DNA of 64,000 nucleotides from Nocardiopsis ansamitocini (GCF_030268225.1 NZ_BSQG01000008.1:1-64000), one strand, 5' to 3'; shown: positions 26,484-39,335, counted from the stretch's first letter. The notes: a model not told the origin generated them from the sequence alone. Numbers and translations are program-made.

Positions 26484-27767
26484 TCAGGAGCCTTCGCGGA
26501 GATCGCCGCGCAGAATGCGTTGCACCAGGTCCGAGCGGAGCGTTCCGTACCCCGTAGCGGCCCAGACACTGCGTTCGGCGGGGACCTCGTAGTAGGGAAT
26601 TCGTCGCCCCTCGTGCGTGGCGGGCAGGGCCTCGGGCTCACGGTGGGTCTTCAGCGCACCGGCACATTGGACGCAGGCCGGTACCCGCACGCGTTGACGG
26701 GACCCCACGGCCCGCCAGGAGGCGGGGGCCGTGGCGCCCTTGTGCAGCGGGTTGAAGAAGCAGTGCGGTGAGGGTGCTGGAGCGGAGCGTCCGGCCCGCG
26801 TCGCCTCCAGCGCCTCGGAACTCATGTCCAACAGGACCCGCACCCCGGCCAGGCCGGCCAGGTCGGAGGTCTCGTCCAGCGCCTTGCCCGCTGCCTGACC
26901 GGCGTCCAGTGCCTTTTGGAAGGCGGTTCCCGCTTTCTCCGACGCACCCTCCAGGGAGAAGGACGCCAGGCGTTCGCCCTGCTCGGTGACCGCTGACCGC
27001 AGTTCCGAGCGCAGTTGCGCGGCCTGGGCGGTGTCGATCGCGGCGAACGTGCTGTGCGGCAGCGGCGGGGGCAGGGCGTTCGTCCGGCGCCGGCGTACCA
27101 GGAGCAGCCCCAGTCCGACCACGACCACCAGGAGCGCGCCGCCACCGAGCAGCAGTCCCGTGCCGGACCTCGCCCCCTGGCCGCTCGCGCCGCTGAGCAG
27201 GCCGCCGAGACCGGACCCGCCGGTGTCGCGTTCCTCGTAGAGCCGCTCGTACTCCTGCTCACCGGTGCCCGCCGCCGTCAGGTCGACCGCGCGTTCCAAC
27301 CGGGTGGCCAACGGCGCGTTGTCCATCTCGGGGTCGATGTTCACGGCCAGGGCCGCATAGAGCGCGTGCGAGGATCCGCCGCCGTAGTCCTTGCCGTCCA
27401 ACCGGGAGTCCGCCCCCATGGCCAGGAAGCGCCCGTCTCCTTCGAGGCGATCGCTCACCACCCCTATGAGCTGCTCTTCGTCACCGTCCCAGGCGTCGCC
27501 GCGCACCAGCGGGACCACGATCACGTAGATGGACTCGTCGGAGGACTCGATCTGCTCCACCAGCCCCTCCTGGGCTTCCGCCGACAGCACCGACTCCAGG
27601 GAGGGGTCGACGTACACGGGCCGCTGGGAGAGGGCGTCGGCGATGGTGGCGGAGGGGGAAGGGGAGTCCTGGGCGACGGCTGCCGTCGGCCACGACAGCA
27701 TCGCGGCGGCGGCGAGGGCGGCCAGGCGGATCAGGCGGTGGCCGGCAGCGGGGCGGGGGTCAGACAT
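26484..27767 (-). CDS. TPM-like membrane protein C with Cys/His module
   Basis: This 427-residue paralogue of its neighbours has a signal segment at 12-32. Its ectodomain has RPVYVDPSLESVLS (49-62) and SIYVIVVPLVRG (79-90), then a Gly-rich linker and a membrane helix at about 204-225 followed by RRRR (cytoplasmic side). A helical stretch (240-320) leads to C336-FF-N339-P-L-H342 and C365-VQ-C368, ending in VWAATGYG and a short amphipathic helix. It overlaps gene B by eight bases, so translation is coupled. The shared C-terminal module with B and D argues for one cytoplasmic function. Confidence 0.7.
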   Translation of the reverse strand: MSDPRPAAGHRLIRLAALAAAAMLSWPTAAVAQDSPSPSATIADALSQRPVYVDPSLESVLSAEAQEGLVEQIESSDESIYVIVVPLVRGDAWDGDEEQLIGVVSDRLEGDGRFLAMGADSRLDGKDYGGGSSHALYAALAVNIDPEMDNAPLATRLERAVDLTAAGTGEQEYERLYEERDTGGSGLGGLLSGASGQGARSGTGLLLGGGALLVVVVGLGLLLVRRRRTNALPPPLPHSTFAAIDTAQAAQLRSELRSAVTEQGERLASFSLEGASEKAGTAFQKALDAGQAAGKALDETSDLAGLAGVRVLLDMSSEALEATRAGRSAPAPSPHCFFNPLHKGATAPASWRAVGSRQRVRVPACVQCAGALKTHREPEALPATHEGRRIPYYEVPAERSVWAATGYGTLRSDLVQRILRGDLREGS

Positions 27768-29037
27768 CGAGCTCCTTCAAGGCGTACCGGGCCAGGTCCG
27801 GGACCGTTTCTCCGTAGCGCGTCGTGACCCACACGGTGTCGGTCGCGAAGTGCGGTTTCTTGTCCAGCATCAGTACGCGTGAGGCCAGGTGTCCCTGACG
27901 CGCCAGGCAGTGCGCGCAGATCGGTGCGAGTCGCCCCAACCGCGGGATCGGATGCTTGCCGCTGTCCGGCGGAGCCGACCCGTGCAACGGGTTGACCATG
28001 CACGCCCCGGGGAGCCGGGGAGGGCAATCGGGGTCGGTCAGGGCGCGGCCGTTGCGTGCCACGACGATGGCGCCCACGAGGTTCTCCGGACTGGCCCCGG
28101 GGGTGGTCGCAGTGAGGTTCGCGAAGTCGTAGGCGGTGCGGATCCTCTCGCGGTCGGTGTCGGGACTCGCGGTCTCCACGGCCTTGGCGAGCGCGCGCAG
28201 TTCGGTGTGCAGCAGCGCGGTGAGCGTGCGGCGGCTGGGACGCCTGGGTGCCCGGCGCCTGGCCCGCAGGACGGCGGGCAGGTCGAGGTCGCGGGGGTCG
28301 GGAGGCCGAAGCGAGATCCCGGCCGTGCGCAGCCCGAGCCGCACGAGGAACGCCAGGAGCAGGGCGGCCCCGTAGAGCAGTGCGCCGACGAGGGGCCCGA
28401 TGACCAGCAGGCCGCCCCAGAAGTCGCCGGTGGCCAGCGGGTTGGTGGGATTGGCGGAGGCCTCGTCCTCCCGTTCCTCCTGCCGCTGCACCGCACGGGG
28501 GAGCTCGTCGCGCACCGGCGCCTCCGGCGCCGTGCGCACCTCCTCCAGGACGGCCACGATTCCCGCCACGTCGTAGGGAGGGCCGTCGGCGGCCGATTTG
28601 ATGTCGTAGGAGCTCAGGCTCACCCCCAGTACCGCGAGGTCGGTGTAGAAGCCCTGGTACTCGGCGGATCGGCTCCAGGGGACCTCGATGCGCAGGTAGA
28701 CGCCGTCCTCGTCCATGACGTGGTGGAGGGCGTGCAGGAAGAGGTCGCCGTCGCCCCCGGACTCGTCTTCGGGGCTGCTGCGCACGACCACCGCGTACAC
28801 CGGGACCGGCTGGTCGTCCAGGGCGGCCCGGATCCGCGCCGTCTCGGCCGCGCTCAGACCGCCGGCGGAGTCGATGTCCACGAACAACGGGTCCTCGCGC
28901 AGCGCCGCGGCGATGCGCTCCACCCGTTCGGTGTCGTGAACGTACGGGGGGGTCGGGGAGAATTCGACCGCTCCGGCGGGGACGGCCACGAAGGACAGGG
29001 CGAGTACCGCGGCCGCCGTGGCCGCCACCCGCCTCAC
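27760..29037 (-). CDS. TPM-like membrane protein B with Cys/His module
   Basis: This 425-residue paralogue has a signal peptide at 1-23. The ectodomain has DPLFVDIDSAGGLSAAE (49-65), PVPVYAVVVRS (77-87) and EDGVYLRIEVP (110-120). A longer hydrophobic region spans about 207-235. The cytoplasmic part is Arg-rich (250-270), then helical, then C346-MV-N349-P-L-H352 and C374-AH-C377, ending VWVTTRYG as in gene C. It overlaps gene A by four bases (ATGA) and gene C by eight bases. The role is unknown. Confidence 0.7.
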   Translation of the reverse strand: MRRVAATAAAVLALSFVAVPAGAVEFSPTPPYVHDTERVERIAAALREDPLFVDIDSAGGLSAAETARIRAALDDQPVPVYAVVVRSSPEDESGGDGDLFLHALHHVMDEDGVYLRIEVPWSRSAEYQGFYTDLAVLGVSLSSYDIKSAADGPPYDVAGIVAVLEEVRTAPEAPVRDELPRAVQRQEEREDEASANPTNPLATGDFWGGLLVIGPLVGALLYGAALLLAFLVRLGLRTAGISLRPPDPRDLDLPAVLRARRRAPRRPSRRTLTALLHTELRALAKAVETASPDTDRERIRTAYDFANLTATTPGASPENLVGAIVVARNGRALTDPDCPPRLPGACMVNPLHGSAPPDSGKHPIPRLGRLAPICAHCLARQGHLASRVLMLDKKPHFATDTVWVTTRYGETVPDLARYALKELDV

Positions 29038-29897
29038 TTGCGGCCCCGTTTGGCTCGTCTGCGCCGCTGGGACCGGTTGCCCGGTCCGGAAGGGGCGGAC
29101 GTGACCGGCCGAGACGGGGGAGTCCGCACCTGGCGGGGCGCCGTGGGAGCGGAACCGAGACGGTAGCGGCGGTGGAGCAGCGCCCCGCCGGCGATGGTCG
29201 CCAGGCCGCTGATCACGGCGCCGATGAGCAACCCTTGGTTGCGGATCCCCGCGCTGCTCTCCGGGTCGAGCTCGGCGGCCAGCTCGGCGAGGAACCCGTC
29301 CCGCTCGTAGCCGTCCCCGGTGTCATCGGCACCGGATCGGTAGAGCTCCTGCCTGCGCTCGTAGCGGGCCTTTGCCTCGGCCGGGCCGGCGGCCAGGTTG
29401 TCCACGATGCGCTCCACGACGTCGGGGGCCGGGGTTGCGTAGTCGAAGGAGGGGACCATGGTCGCCTCCATGGTCGCCTCGCGCAGCGGGACCTGCACCC
29501 CGTAGGCGAGGGCGTAGTTGGTGGCACCGCTGTGGTCGAGCAGGAGGTAGACGCCGTCTTCGCCGAGGCGGTCGTGCACGGCCGCCAGGAAGCCGTCGTC
29601 GAGCATCTCCCCGTAGGAGGTCAGCCGGGGCGCCACGATGACGTACATCGGGAATTCCAGACGTTCGACCTGGGCGGTGATCCTGCTCCGGGAGTCGGAG
29701 AGGTCGAGGACGCCGGCGAAGTGGTCGCTGACGTACACGGGGTCCTCGGCCAGCTGCTCGGCCAGGTAGGCCGGGTAGGTCTGCACCGCTTGGGTCTCCT
29801 GTGCGGCGACGGGGAGCACCGGAAGCGCCGCGAAAGCCGCGATCGCGGCCAGGGCTGCTGTCACGGCGGCACGAAGCGAGCCGGGGGGTGGGGACAT
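29034..29897 (-). CDS. TPM-like membrane protein A (no Cys/His module)
   Basis: This 287-residue protein is the first gene of the four-paralogue operon. It has a signal peptide at 8-33. The ectodomain has EDPVYVSDHFAGVLDLSDS (51-69), FPMYVIVAP (82-90) and LGEDGVYLLLDHSGATNYAL (111-130). A membrane helix spans about 222-241. Instead of the cytoplasmic Cys/His module of B, C and D it ends in a basic, disordered tail (RSQRRRRAKRGRK). The ATG at 29897 is chosen because the signal peptide begins there; the longer open frame is not credible. It may act as an accessory subunit to the other three. Confidence 0.7.
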   Translation of the reverse strand: MSPPPGSLRAAVTAALAAIAAFAALPVLPVAAQETQAVQTYPAYLAEQLAEDPVYVSDHFAGVLDLSDSRSRITAQVERLEFPMYVIVAPRLTSYGEMLDDGFLAAVHDRLGEDGVYLLLDHSGATNYALAYGVQVPLREATMEATMVPSFDYATPAPDVVERIVDNLAAGPAEAKARYERRQELYRSGADDTGDGYERDGFLAELAAELDPESSAGIRNQGLLIGAVISGLATIAGGALLHRRYRLGSAPTAPRQVRTPPSRPVTSAPSGPGNRSQRRRRAKRGRK

Positions 29898-29943
29898 GCC
29901 CAGATTGTAGGTGAAAGCCCTGTCCGACCTCCAGAGCAGAGGC

Positions 29944-29969
29944 GGGGCCGCCCCGCATGGGGCGGCCCC
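29944..29969 (-). terminator. Terminator after the symporter gene
   Basis: GGGGCCGCCCC and GGGGCGGCCCC form a perfect 11-bp stem with a four-base GCAT loop. It lies 23 bases past the symporter stop and just upstream of the TPM-like operon on the same strand, separating the two transcripts. Confidence 0.75.
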
Positions 29970-29991
29970 GGAAAAACGGCGGTGCGGTGCG

Positions 29992-31521
29992 TCAGGCGCC
30001 GGAGGACGACTTGGCGGTGCTCGCAGCCGGCTCTGCCGTCGCCCCGGTGGTTTCCGATGCGGCGGCCTCGGCGGAGACCGTGGCGGTGGTGTCCGTGGTG
30101 CTGTCCTCGGAGACGAAGCCGTCGAGGCCGCGCGGGGCGTTGTAGCGCTCCAGGTCGATGATGCCCTCGCGCTTTGCCACAATTGCCGGGATCAGGGCCT
30201 GGCCCGCGACGTTGGTCGCGGTGCGTCCCATGTCTAGGATCGGGTCGACGGCCAGCAGCAGCCCCACGCCCTCCAGGGGCAGGCCCAAGGTGGACAGCGT
30301 GAGGGTCAGCATGACGGTGGCGCCGGTGGTGCCCGCGGTCGCCGCGGAGCCGATGACCGACACGAACACGATCAACAGGTATTGGGTGATGCTCAGGTCG
30401 ATCCCGAAGAACTGCGCGATGAAGATCGCCGCGATCGCCGGGTAGATCGCCGCGCAGCCGTCCATCTTGGTGGTCGCACCGAAGGGGACCGCGAAGGACG
30501 CGTAGGACTGCGGCACACCGAAGTTGGTGACGGTGACGCGCTGGGTGACGGGCAGCGTGCCCATCGAGGACCTGGACACGAAGCCCAACTGCACGGCCGG
30601 CCAGACACCCGTGAAGTACTTGACCGGAGAGAGGCCGTTGGCCAAGGTCAGTAGCGGGTAGACGACGAAGAGCACCAGTGCCAGGCCGATGTAGATCGCC
30701 AGGGTGAACGAGCCCAGCGCGCCGATGGTGGTCCAGCCGTAGCTGTAGACGGCGTTGCCGAGCAGGCCCACGGTGCCCAGCGGGGCGAGCCGGATGACCC
30801 ACCACAGCACCTTGAGGACCACGTCGAGCGCGGACTGGGTGAAGGCGAGGAAGGGCTCGGCGGACTTTCCGACCTTGACCGCCGCGATGCCGATGGCGAT
30901 GGCGATCACGATGAGCTGGAGCGCGTTGAAGCTGAGGGAGGTGCTGAGCACGCCCGCGTCGTCGGCGCTGGTGCTGGCGGTCAGCCCCAGGAAGTTGGCG
31001 GGCACGATGCTGTCCAGGAAGGCCAGCCACGATCCGGTGCTGGAGGGTTCGCTCACACCGGAGGGGTCAACGCCGGTGCCCACGCCGGGGCGCATGACGA
31101 GGCCCAGGCCGATGCCGATGGCCACGGCGATGAGCGCGGTGATGGCGAACCACAGGAGGGTCTGCCCGGCCAGGCGCGCGGCGTTGGTCACGTTGCGCAG
31201 GTTGGCGATGGAGGAGATGACGGCCAGCAGGATCAGCGGCGGGACGATCGTGCGCAGCAGCGCCACGAAGGTGGAGCCGATGGTGTCGAGGGTGACGGCC
31301 AGCCAGTTGGGATCGCCGGCCTCGCCGACGGGGCCCAGTTGGCGGGCGACGACACCGAGCACGATGCCCAGGACGAGCGCGATGAGTACTTGGACCGCGA
31401 ACGGGACGCGGCGAAGTGCGGACAGCACGGGAATGCTCCAGGGATGAGGGAGGCGTGGAGGGGCCCGCCGGGATGGTGGTGGACCGGTCTCCGTGACAAG
31501 CGGGAGCGCCGTTGACGACAC
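29992..31521 (-). CDS. Dicarboxylate/amino acid:cation symporter (SDF/DctA-GltP family)
   Basis: This 509-residue membrane carrier has the SDF family pattern. Helices begin near residue 38, the first re-entrant loop carries RSSMGTLP (318-325; usually SSSxxTLP), TM7 carries FGATTKMDG (347-355; usually FGATINMDG), and TM8 carries DPILDMGRTATNVAG (426-440) with the substrate-binding Asp, Arg and Asn. The C-terminal 50 residues are an Ala/Thr/Ser-rich cytoplasmic tail. The Arg in TM8 favours C4-dicarboxylates or acidic amino acids. It is monocistronic between two hairpins. The GTG start at 31521 is not certain; no strong ribosome site is seen. Confidence 0.88.
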   Translation of the reverse strand: MSSTALPLVTETGPPPSRRAPPRLPHPWSIPVLSALRRVPFAVQVLIALVLGIVLGVVARQLGPVGEAGDPNWLAVTLDTIGSTFVALLRTIVPPLILLAVISSIANLRNVTNAARLAGQTLLWFAITALIAVAIGIGLGLVMRPGVGTGVDPSGVSEPSSTGSWLAFLDSIVPANFLGLTASTSADDAGVLSTSLSFNALQLIVIAIAIGIAAVKVGKSAEPFLAFTQSALDVVLKVLWWVIRLAPLGTVGLLGNAVYSYGWTTIGALGSFTLAIYIGLALVLFVVYPLLTLANGLSPVKYFTGVWPAVQLGFVSRSSMGTLPVTQRVTVTNFGVPQSYASFAVPFGATTKMDGCAAIYPAIAAIFIAQFFGIDLSITQYLLIVFVSVIGSAATAGTTGATVMLTLTLSTLGLPLEGVGLLLAVDPILDMGRTATNVAGQALIPAIVAKREGIIDLERYNAPRGLDGFVSEDSTTDTTATVSAEAAASETTGATAEPAASTAKSSSGA

Positions 31522-31785
31522 GGCGTATGGAAGACGCGCGGAGCTTTACTGCTCTGGTCGAGCCGAAGCTAACGACACGCGTGGCTGGCGAGGCGGCACA
31601 GATCGATGTGCCACCGCCTGGTCAGTCCCCAAAGATTGGTCACGAGAAAACACAATAACCGGACAAGCGGCTTTATTCCTACCCTCAAGAGGTCGATTCG
31701 GTTTGATTCTCCCTGCGGCCCGGCCCGGGCCGGCTCCCGAGACCGCGCGACGATGCCCGAACCGCCGGAACGGCCGGGAAGGACA
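31522..31785. other. Upstream region of the symporter gene
   Basis: No gene is seen here. An imperfect inverted repeat (GGCACA-GATCGA-TGTGCC, 31595-31612, with partly paired GGC/GCC flanks) lies about 75 bases upstream of the symporter start and is a candidate operator. The stretch 31625-31710 is relatively AT-rich for this genome and probably holds the promoter. Confidence 0.35.
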
Positions 31786-31817
31786 TTGCCCCTCGTGCCC
31801 CGGGGCACGAGGGGCAA
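31786..31817 (-). terminator. Terminator of the acyl-CoA carboxylase operon
   Basis: TTGCCCCTCGTGCCCC (31786-31801) and its exact complement (31802-31817) form a perfect 32-base palindrome with no spacer, 24 bases after the accA stop. Confidence 0.8.
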
Positions 31818-31841
31818 CGCCCCGTCTACGGCCGGGTGCAC

Positions 31842-33608
31842 CTAGGCGCTCGTGATCGCGCAGACCACCGCTCCGTTGCCCACGGTCTCCCCGGTCGCCA
31901 CTGACAGCCCCGAGACCGTCCCGGCCTTGTGGGCCGTCAAGGGCTGCTCCATCTTCATGGCCTCGATGACCACGACGGTGTCGCCCTCGGCGACCTCGGC
32001 CCCGTCCTGCACCACCAGCTTCACCACGGTCCCCTGCATCGGCGACACCAGCGCGTCGCCGCTGACGGCGGTCGCGGCCTTGGCGCGTTTGCCACTGCGC
32101 CTCGCGGTCTTGGCCGCCCCAGTGCCATCGGCCGCGGTGGCACCCAGCCCCGCGGGCAGTACGACCTCCACCCGTCGGCCCCCTACCTCGACGGTGACCC
32201 GTTCGCGCGGCTCGGTCTCCACCGCGTCGGCCACATCTCCCGCATACGCGGCGATGGTGGTGGTGAATTCCGTCTCGATCCAGCGCGTGTGCACGGTGAA
32301 GGGCTCGGCGGCCTCGGCGGGTGCGAACGCGGGGTCGGTCACCACGGCCTGGTGGAACGGGATCACCGTGGGCATGCCGCCCACCTCGAACTCGGCGAGG
32401 GCCCGCCGCGACCGCTCCAGCGCCTCGGTGCGGGTCCGGCCGGTCACGATCAGCTTGGCCACCAGTGAGTCGAACGCTTGAGGAACGGTGAATCCGGCCT
32501 CGCAGCCGGTGTCGACCCGGACCCCCGGGCCGCCCGGCAGATTCAGCGTGGTGATGGTGCCGGGTGCGGGCATGAAGTTGCGCCCGGCGTCCTCGGCGTT
32601 GATCCGGAACTCGAAGGAGTGCCCGCGCAGCACCGGGTCGTCGTAGTCCAGCACCCCGCCCTCGGCGATCCGCAGCATCTCGCGCACCAGGTCGATGCCC
32701 GCGACCTCCTCGCTCACCGGGTGCTCCACCTGGAGACGGGTGTTGACCTCCAGGAACGAGACCGTGCCGTCCTGGCCGACCAGGAATTCGCACGTACCCG
32801 CGCCCACGTAACCCGCCTCACGCAGAATCGCCTTGGACGAGGAGTACAGCAGCTCCGACTGCGCGTCGGTGAGGAACGGGGCGGGCGCCTCCTCGACGAG
32901 TTTCTGGTGGCGTCGTTGCAGCGAGCAGTCGCGGGTGGAGACCACCACGACGTTGCCGTGCGCGTCGGCCAGGCACTGGGTCTCCACGTGGCGGGGGCGG
33001 TCCAGGTAACGCTCCACGAAGCACTCGCCGCGCCCGAAGGCCGTGACCGCCTCACGCACCGCCGAATCGTAGGCCTCGGCGACCTCCTCCAGGGCACGCG
33101 CGACCTTCAACCCGCGCCCCCCGCCGCCGAACGCCGCCTTGATGGCGATGGGCAGCCCGTGCTCCTCGGCGAACGCCAGGACCTCCTCTGCGCCCGACAC
33201 CGGGTCGGGGGTACCCGCGACCAGTGGTGCGCCGACCTTCTGCGCGATGTGGCGGGCCTGGACCTTGTCGCCCAGCGCGGTGATGGCCGCGGGCGGCGGT
33301 CCGATCCAGGTCAGCCCGGCGTCGATGACGGCCTGGGCGAAGTCGGCGTTCTCCGCGAGGAACCCGTACCCGGGGTGCACCGCGTCGGCACCCGAGACCT
33401 CGGCAACCGCCAGCAGTTTGGCGATGTCGAGGTAGGACTCCGCGGGTGTGGCGCCGCCCAGGGCGTGCGCCTCGTCGGCAATTTTGACGTGCAGGGCGTC
33501 GAGGTCGGGGTCGGCGTAGACCGCGACACTGCCCAGACCGGCGTCGCGGCAGGCGCGTGCCACCCGTACCGCGATCTCGCCCCGGTTGGCGATCAGAACT
33601 TTACGCAC
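31842..33608 (-). CDS. accA: Acyl-CoA carboxylase alpha subunit (biotin carboxylase + BCCP)
   Basis: This 588-residue protein carries biotin carboxylase ([19 protein letters not shown] at the N-terminus, [29 protein letters not shown] loop, [14 protein letters not shown]) and, after a linker, a biotinyl carrier domain with Lys552 in EAMKMEQPL. It carboxylates biotin for transfer by the PccB-type subunit encoded upstream, feeding malonyl- or methylmalonyl-CoA synthesis. The GTG at 33608 is set by the conserved N-terminus; AGGAGG lies 12 bases upstream, rather far. It is the third gene of the pccB-epsilon-accA operon. BirA at 38454 would biotinylate it. Confidence 0.95.
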   Translation of the reverse strand: MRKVLIANRGEIAVRVARACRDAGLGSVAVYADPDLDALHVKIADEAHALGGATPAESYLDIAKLLAVAEVSGADAVHPGYGFLAENADFAQAVIDAGLTWIGPPPAAITALGDKVQARHIAQKVGAPLVAGTPDPVSGAEEVLAFAEEHGLPIAIKAAFGGGGRGLKVARALEEVAEAYDSAVREAVTAFGRGECFVERYLDRPRHVETQCLADAHGNVVVVSTRDCSLQRRHQKLVEEAPAPFLTDAQSELLYSSSKAILREAGYVGAGTCEFLVGQDGTVSFLEVNTRLQVEHPVSEEVAGIDLVREMLRIAEGGVLDYDDPVLRGHSFEFRINAEDAGRNFMPAPGTITTLNLPGGPGVRVDTGCEAGFTVPQAFDSLVAKLIVTGRTRTEALERSRRALAEFEVGGMPTVIPFHQAVVTDPAFAPAEAAEPFTVHTRWIETEFTTTIAAYAGDVADAVETEPRERVTVEVGGRRVEVVLPAGLGATAADGTGAAKTARRSGKRAKAATAVSGDALVSPMQGTVVKLVVQDGAEVAEGDTVVVIEAMKMEQPLTAHKAGTVSGLSVATGETVGNGAVVCAITSA

Positions 33609-33744
33609 GGTCGAACATTCCTCCTGGAGCGGGGTCGGATGCCGGGCAGCCGACGCGTTCGGCGGGTCGTGGAGTGGGTGGGCCCGGACGGCCGGTGCGG
33701 TCCGGCAGTCCGGGGCACGGGCGGGACCGGGCAGGCACAGCCGC

Positions 33745-33984
33745 TCATCCGGGGTGGAAGCTGCGTCGCCAGGTGCCGGGGCCCGGTCGTTGCGGTGCGC
33801 GCACCAGGCGGGCACGGTTGCGCCAGGCGGAGTCGGGCTCGGGCGCGACGTCCCGGGCAGCCCGGGCCGCCCGGGCGCGGGCGGTGAGGACCGCGACCAG
33901 GGCGGCGATCTCCTCGGGGCCGGGATCGCCCCGCACCACCTGGAGGAAGGGCGCGGAGCGGGGTTCCGTTGCGTCGGCGGCCAT
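33745..33984 (-). CDS. accE: Acyl-CoA carboxylase epsilon subunit
   Basis: This small 79-residue actinobacterial subunit begins with [20 protein letters not shown], the usual epsilon helix start, and has a Trp-Arg-rich end ([11 protein letters not shown]...TWRRSF). Epsilon subunits bridge and stimulate the alpha-beta complex. Its ATG shares one base with the pccB stop (TGATG), so it is translationally coupled to the beta subunit, its expected partner. Confidence 0.85.
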   Translation of the reverse strand: MAADATEPRSAPFLQVVRGDPGPEEIAALVAVLTARARAARAARDVAPEPDSAWRNRARLVRAPQRPGPGTWRRSFHPG

Positions 33985-35588
33985 CAGAGGGGGATGTTCC
34001 CGTGCTTCTTGGGCGGCAGCTGCGCGCGTTTGCCGCTCAGCGAACGCAGCGCCTTGGCCACCGAGGTGCGCGTCTCCGAAGGCAGGATGACGCCGTCCAC
34101 GTAACCGCGTTCGGCCGCCGAATAGGGGTTGAGGAGGCGGTCCTCGTATTCGCCGATCAGCCGGGTGCGCTCGTCCTCGACGTCCTCGGCCGCGGCCAGG
34201 GCGCGCCGGTGCAGGATGTTGACCGCGCCCTGGGCGCCCATCACCGCGATCTGCGCGGTCGGCCAGGCCAGGTTGATGTCGGCCCCCAGATGCTTGGAGC
34301 CCATCACGTCGTAGGCGCCGCCGAACGCCTTGCGGGTGATGACGGTAATCAGCGGGACGGTGGCCTCGGCGTAGGCGTAGAGCAGTTTGGCGCCGCGCCG
34401 GATGATCCCGTTGAACTCCTGGTCGGTGCCGGGCAGGAACCCGGGCACGTCCACCAGGGTCAGGACGGGGATGTTGAAGGCGTCGCAGGTGCGCACGAAA
34501 CGCGCCGCCTTCTCGGAGGCGTCGATGTCCAGGCAGCCGGCGAAGCTCATCGGCTGGTTGGCCACGATGCCCACCGATCGGCCCTCCACCCGGCCGTAGC
34601 CCACCACGATGTTGGGCGCGAACAGCGCCTGCACCTCAAGGAAGTCACCGTCGTCGACGATGTGCTCGATGACCTGGTGCATGTCGTAGGGCTGGTTGGC
34701 GGAATCGGGGATGAAGGCGTCCAGTTCCAGGTCGGTCCCGGTCACCTCCGGCTCGATCTCGGCGTCGCCGACCGGGGGATCCTCCAGGTTGTTGGCCGGG
34801 AGGTAGGACAACAGGGTCTTGACGTACTCCAGGGCGTCGGCCTCGTCGCTGCCCATGTAATGCGCGACGCCGGACTTGGTGTTGTGCGTGCGCGCGCCGC
34901 CCAACTCCTCCATGGAGACGTCCTCGCCGGTGACGGTCTTGATCACGTCGGGCCCGGTGATGAACATCTGTGAGGTCTGGTCGACCATCACGATGAAGTC
35001 GGTGAGTGCTGGGGAGTAGACGTGACCGCCGGCTGCCGCGCCCATGACCAGGGAGATCTGCGGGACGACCCCGGAGGCGTGCACGTTGCGCTTGAAGATC
35101 TCGGCGTAGAGGCCGAGCGCGACCACCCCTTCCTGGATGCGCGCGCCACCGCCCTCGTTGATGCCCACGACCGGGCATCCGGTCTTGAGCGCATGATCCA
35201 GGACCTTGACGATCTTCTCGCCGTAGACCTCGCCCAGCGAGCCGCCGAAGACGGTGACGTCCTGGCTGAACACCGCGATGGGGCGGCCGTCCACCGTTCC
35301 GTAGCCCGTGACGACGCCGTCGCTGTAGGGGCGGTTGTGCTCCAGCCCGAAATTGGTGGATCGGTGTCGGGAAAGCGCGTCGAACTCCACGAAGGAGCCG
35401 GGGTCGAGGAGGGCGTCGATGCGCTCGCGCGCCGTCATCTTGCCCTTGGCGTGCTGTCGTTCGATGGCTCGCTCGGAACCTGCGTTCACTGCCTCGTAGC
35501 GGCGGCGCTTCAGGTCGGCGAGCTTGCCCGCGGTGGTGTGGATGTCGATCTGGGCCGCGGGCAGCGGTTCGGGGGCTTCGGTCGCCAT
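33984..35588 (-). CDS. pccB: Acyl-CoA (propionyl-CoA) carboxylase beta subunit
   Basis: This 534-residue carboxyltransferase is of the AccD5/PccB class. The N-terminal half has [31 protein letters not shown] (acyl-CoA oxyanion site) and [16 protein letters not shown]. The C-terminal half has [30 protein letters not shown] and [22 protein letters not shown] (biotin site). An Asp is present at the specificity position of the PGFLPG-containing region, but I cannot assign acetyl versus propionyl specificity without alignment. The ATG at 35588 starts MATEAPEP. The open frame continues far upstream as a shadow of ppc and birA, which is not coding. Confidence 0.94.
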   Translation of the reverse strand: MATEAPEPLPAAQIDIHTTAGKLADLKRRRYEAVNAGSERAIERQHAKGKMTARERIDALLDPGSFVEFDALSRHRSTNFGLEHNRPYSDGVVTGYGTVDGRPIAVFSQDVTVFGGSLGEVYGEKIVKVLDHALKTGCPVVGINEGGGARIQEGVVALGLYAEIFKRNVHASGVVPQISLVMGAAAGGHVYSPALTDFIVMVDQTSQMFITGPDVIKTVTGEDVSMEELGGARTHNTKSGVAHYMGSDEADALEYVKTLLSYLPANNLEDPPVGDAEIEPEVTGTDLELDAFIPDSANQPYDMHQVIEHIVDDGDFLEVQALFAPNIVVGYGRVEGRSVGIVANQPMSFAGCLDIDASEKAARFVRTCDAFNIPVLTLVDVPGFLPGTDQEFNGIIRRGAKLLYAYAEATVPLITVITRKAFGGAYDVMGSKHLGADINLAWPTAQIAVMGAQGAVNILHRRALAAAEDVEDERTRLIGEYEDRLLNPYSAAERGYVDGVILPSETRTSVAKALRSLSGKRAQLPPKKHGNIPL

Positions 35589-35744
35589 AATGCCCCAGGG
35601 TAGCCCCGTGCTCGTTGCCGGGGTGAGGCCGACCACCGTTATCCGGGGGTAAGTGCGCATCTTCGGAGAAGACCCGTGCACACGGCGACACCGGGGAGAC
35701 CCTGCTCCCAAATGGGCTAGACCAATCTGGGTATCGTCTCCCCC

Positions 35745-38372
<2,628 letters not shown>

Positions 38373-38386
38373 CCGGCGCGGTCGCC

Positions 38387-38421
38387 GGGCGGGGCGGGCG
38401 GCTGGTTCGCCCGCCCCGCCC
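38387..38421 (+). terminator. Hairpin after ppc
   Basis: GGGCGGGGCGGGCG (38387-38400) pairs perfectly with CGCCCGCCCCGCCC (38408-38421) across a 7-base loop, 14 bases after the ppc stop. There is no T tract. Confidence 0.65.
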
Positions 38422-38453
38422 CGAGGGCCGTGCGGAGGCGGTTCAATGGGCAC

Positions 38454-39305
38454 ATGACCTCGTTCGACGACTTCTCCTCGCCCTACTCCGACCTCGACCG
38501 GCCTCCGTTGAACGAGCGGGGGCTGGTGCGTGCGCTCGTGCGTCCCGGGGCCCTGTGGACCGGGGTCGAGGTGACACCTGCGACGGCCTCCACCAACACC
38601 GAGCTCGCAGCCCGGGCCAGGGACGGTCTCGCCGGGGGATCGGTGTTGGTCACCGAGCATCAGACGGCCGGCCGCGGGCGCCTGGACCGCGCGTTCCACA
38701 CCCCGGCGCGTGCGGCGTTGACCTTCTCGGTACTGCTGCGCCCCGATGTCGTGACCAACGGATACGGCTGGATGTCGCTGCTGATGGGCGTTGCCGCGGT
38801 GGGCGCGCTGCGCCGGATCGCCGAGGTCGACGCCGTACTGAAGTGGCCCAACGACGTCCTGTTGGGGGACCGCAAGCTCGCCGGCATCCTCGCCGAAGCG
38901 GTGTTCGCTCCGCAGGGCAACGCGATCGTCGTCGGTATGGGCCTCAACGTCTCCCAACGCGCCGAAGAGCTCCCGGTGGACACCGCTGTCTCGCTGGCCC
39001 TCGCGCAGGCGCCCTGCACCGACCGCGATCCGCTGCTGCGTGCGGTGCTGCGCGGTTTCGCCGACCGCTACACCGCGTGGGTCGGCCACGGCGGCGACGC
39101 CGAGGTCAGTGGGCTCGCCGCTGAGTACCGCGCCTGCTGCGACACGGTGGGCCGCCAGGTCCGGGTCCATCTGCCCGGCGACGTACTCCTGCACGGCACG
39201 GCGACCGGAATCGACGCCGAGGGCCGCCTCACCGTGCGCGCCGACGACGGCGTCGAGACGGCGCTCAGCGCGGGCGACGTGGTGCACGTGCGCGGGGAGG
39301 GCTGA
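38454..39305 (+). CDS. birA: Biotin--[acetyl-CoA-carboxylase] ligase
   Basis: This protein of about 283 residues activates biotin as biotinyl-AMP and transfers it to BCCP lysines. [15 protein letters not shown] (biotin pocket), [15 protein letters not shown] (GRGRxxR adenylate loop), [20 protein letters not shown] (KWPND motif) and GMGLNVSQ are all present, followed by a C-terminal SH3-like domain. There is no N-terminal HTH, so it is a monofunctional (class I) ligase and not a repressor. The ATG at 38454 is chosen on N-terminal similarity; the GGAGG at 38434-38438 is 15 bases away, and a GTG at 38430 is an alternative start. Confidence 0.92.
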   Translation: MTSFDDFSSPYSDLDRPPLNERGLVRALVRPGALWTGVEVTPATASTNTELAARARDGLAGGSVLVTEHQTAGRGRLDRAFHTPARAALTFSVLLRPDVVTNGYGWMSLLMGVAAVGALRRIAEVDAVLKWPNDVLLGDRKLAGILAEAVFAPQGNAIVVGMGLNVSQRAEELPVDTAVSLALAQAPCTDRDPLLRAVLRGFADRYTAWVGHGGDAEVSGLAAEYRACCDTVGRQVRVHLPGDVLLHGTATGIDAEGRLTVRADDGVETALSAGDVVHVRGEG

Positions 39306-39335
39306 CCGCTGCCGTCCGTATCGGATAGCACCCGG

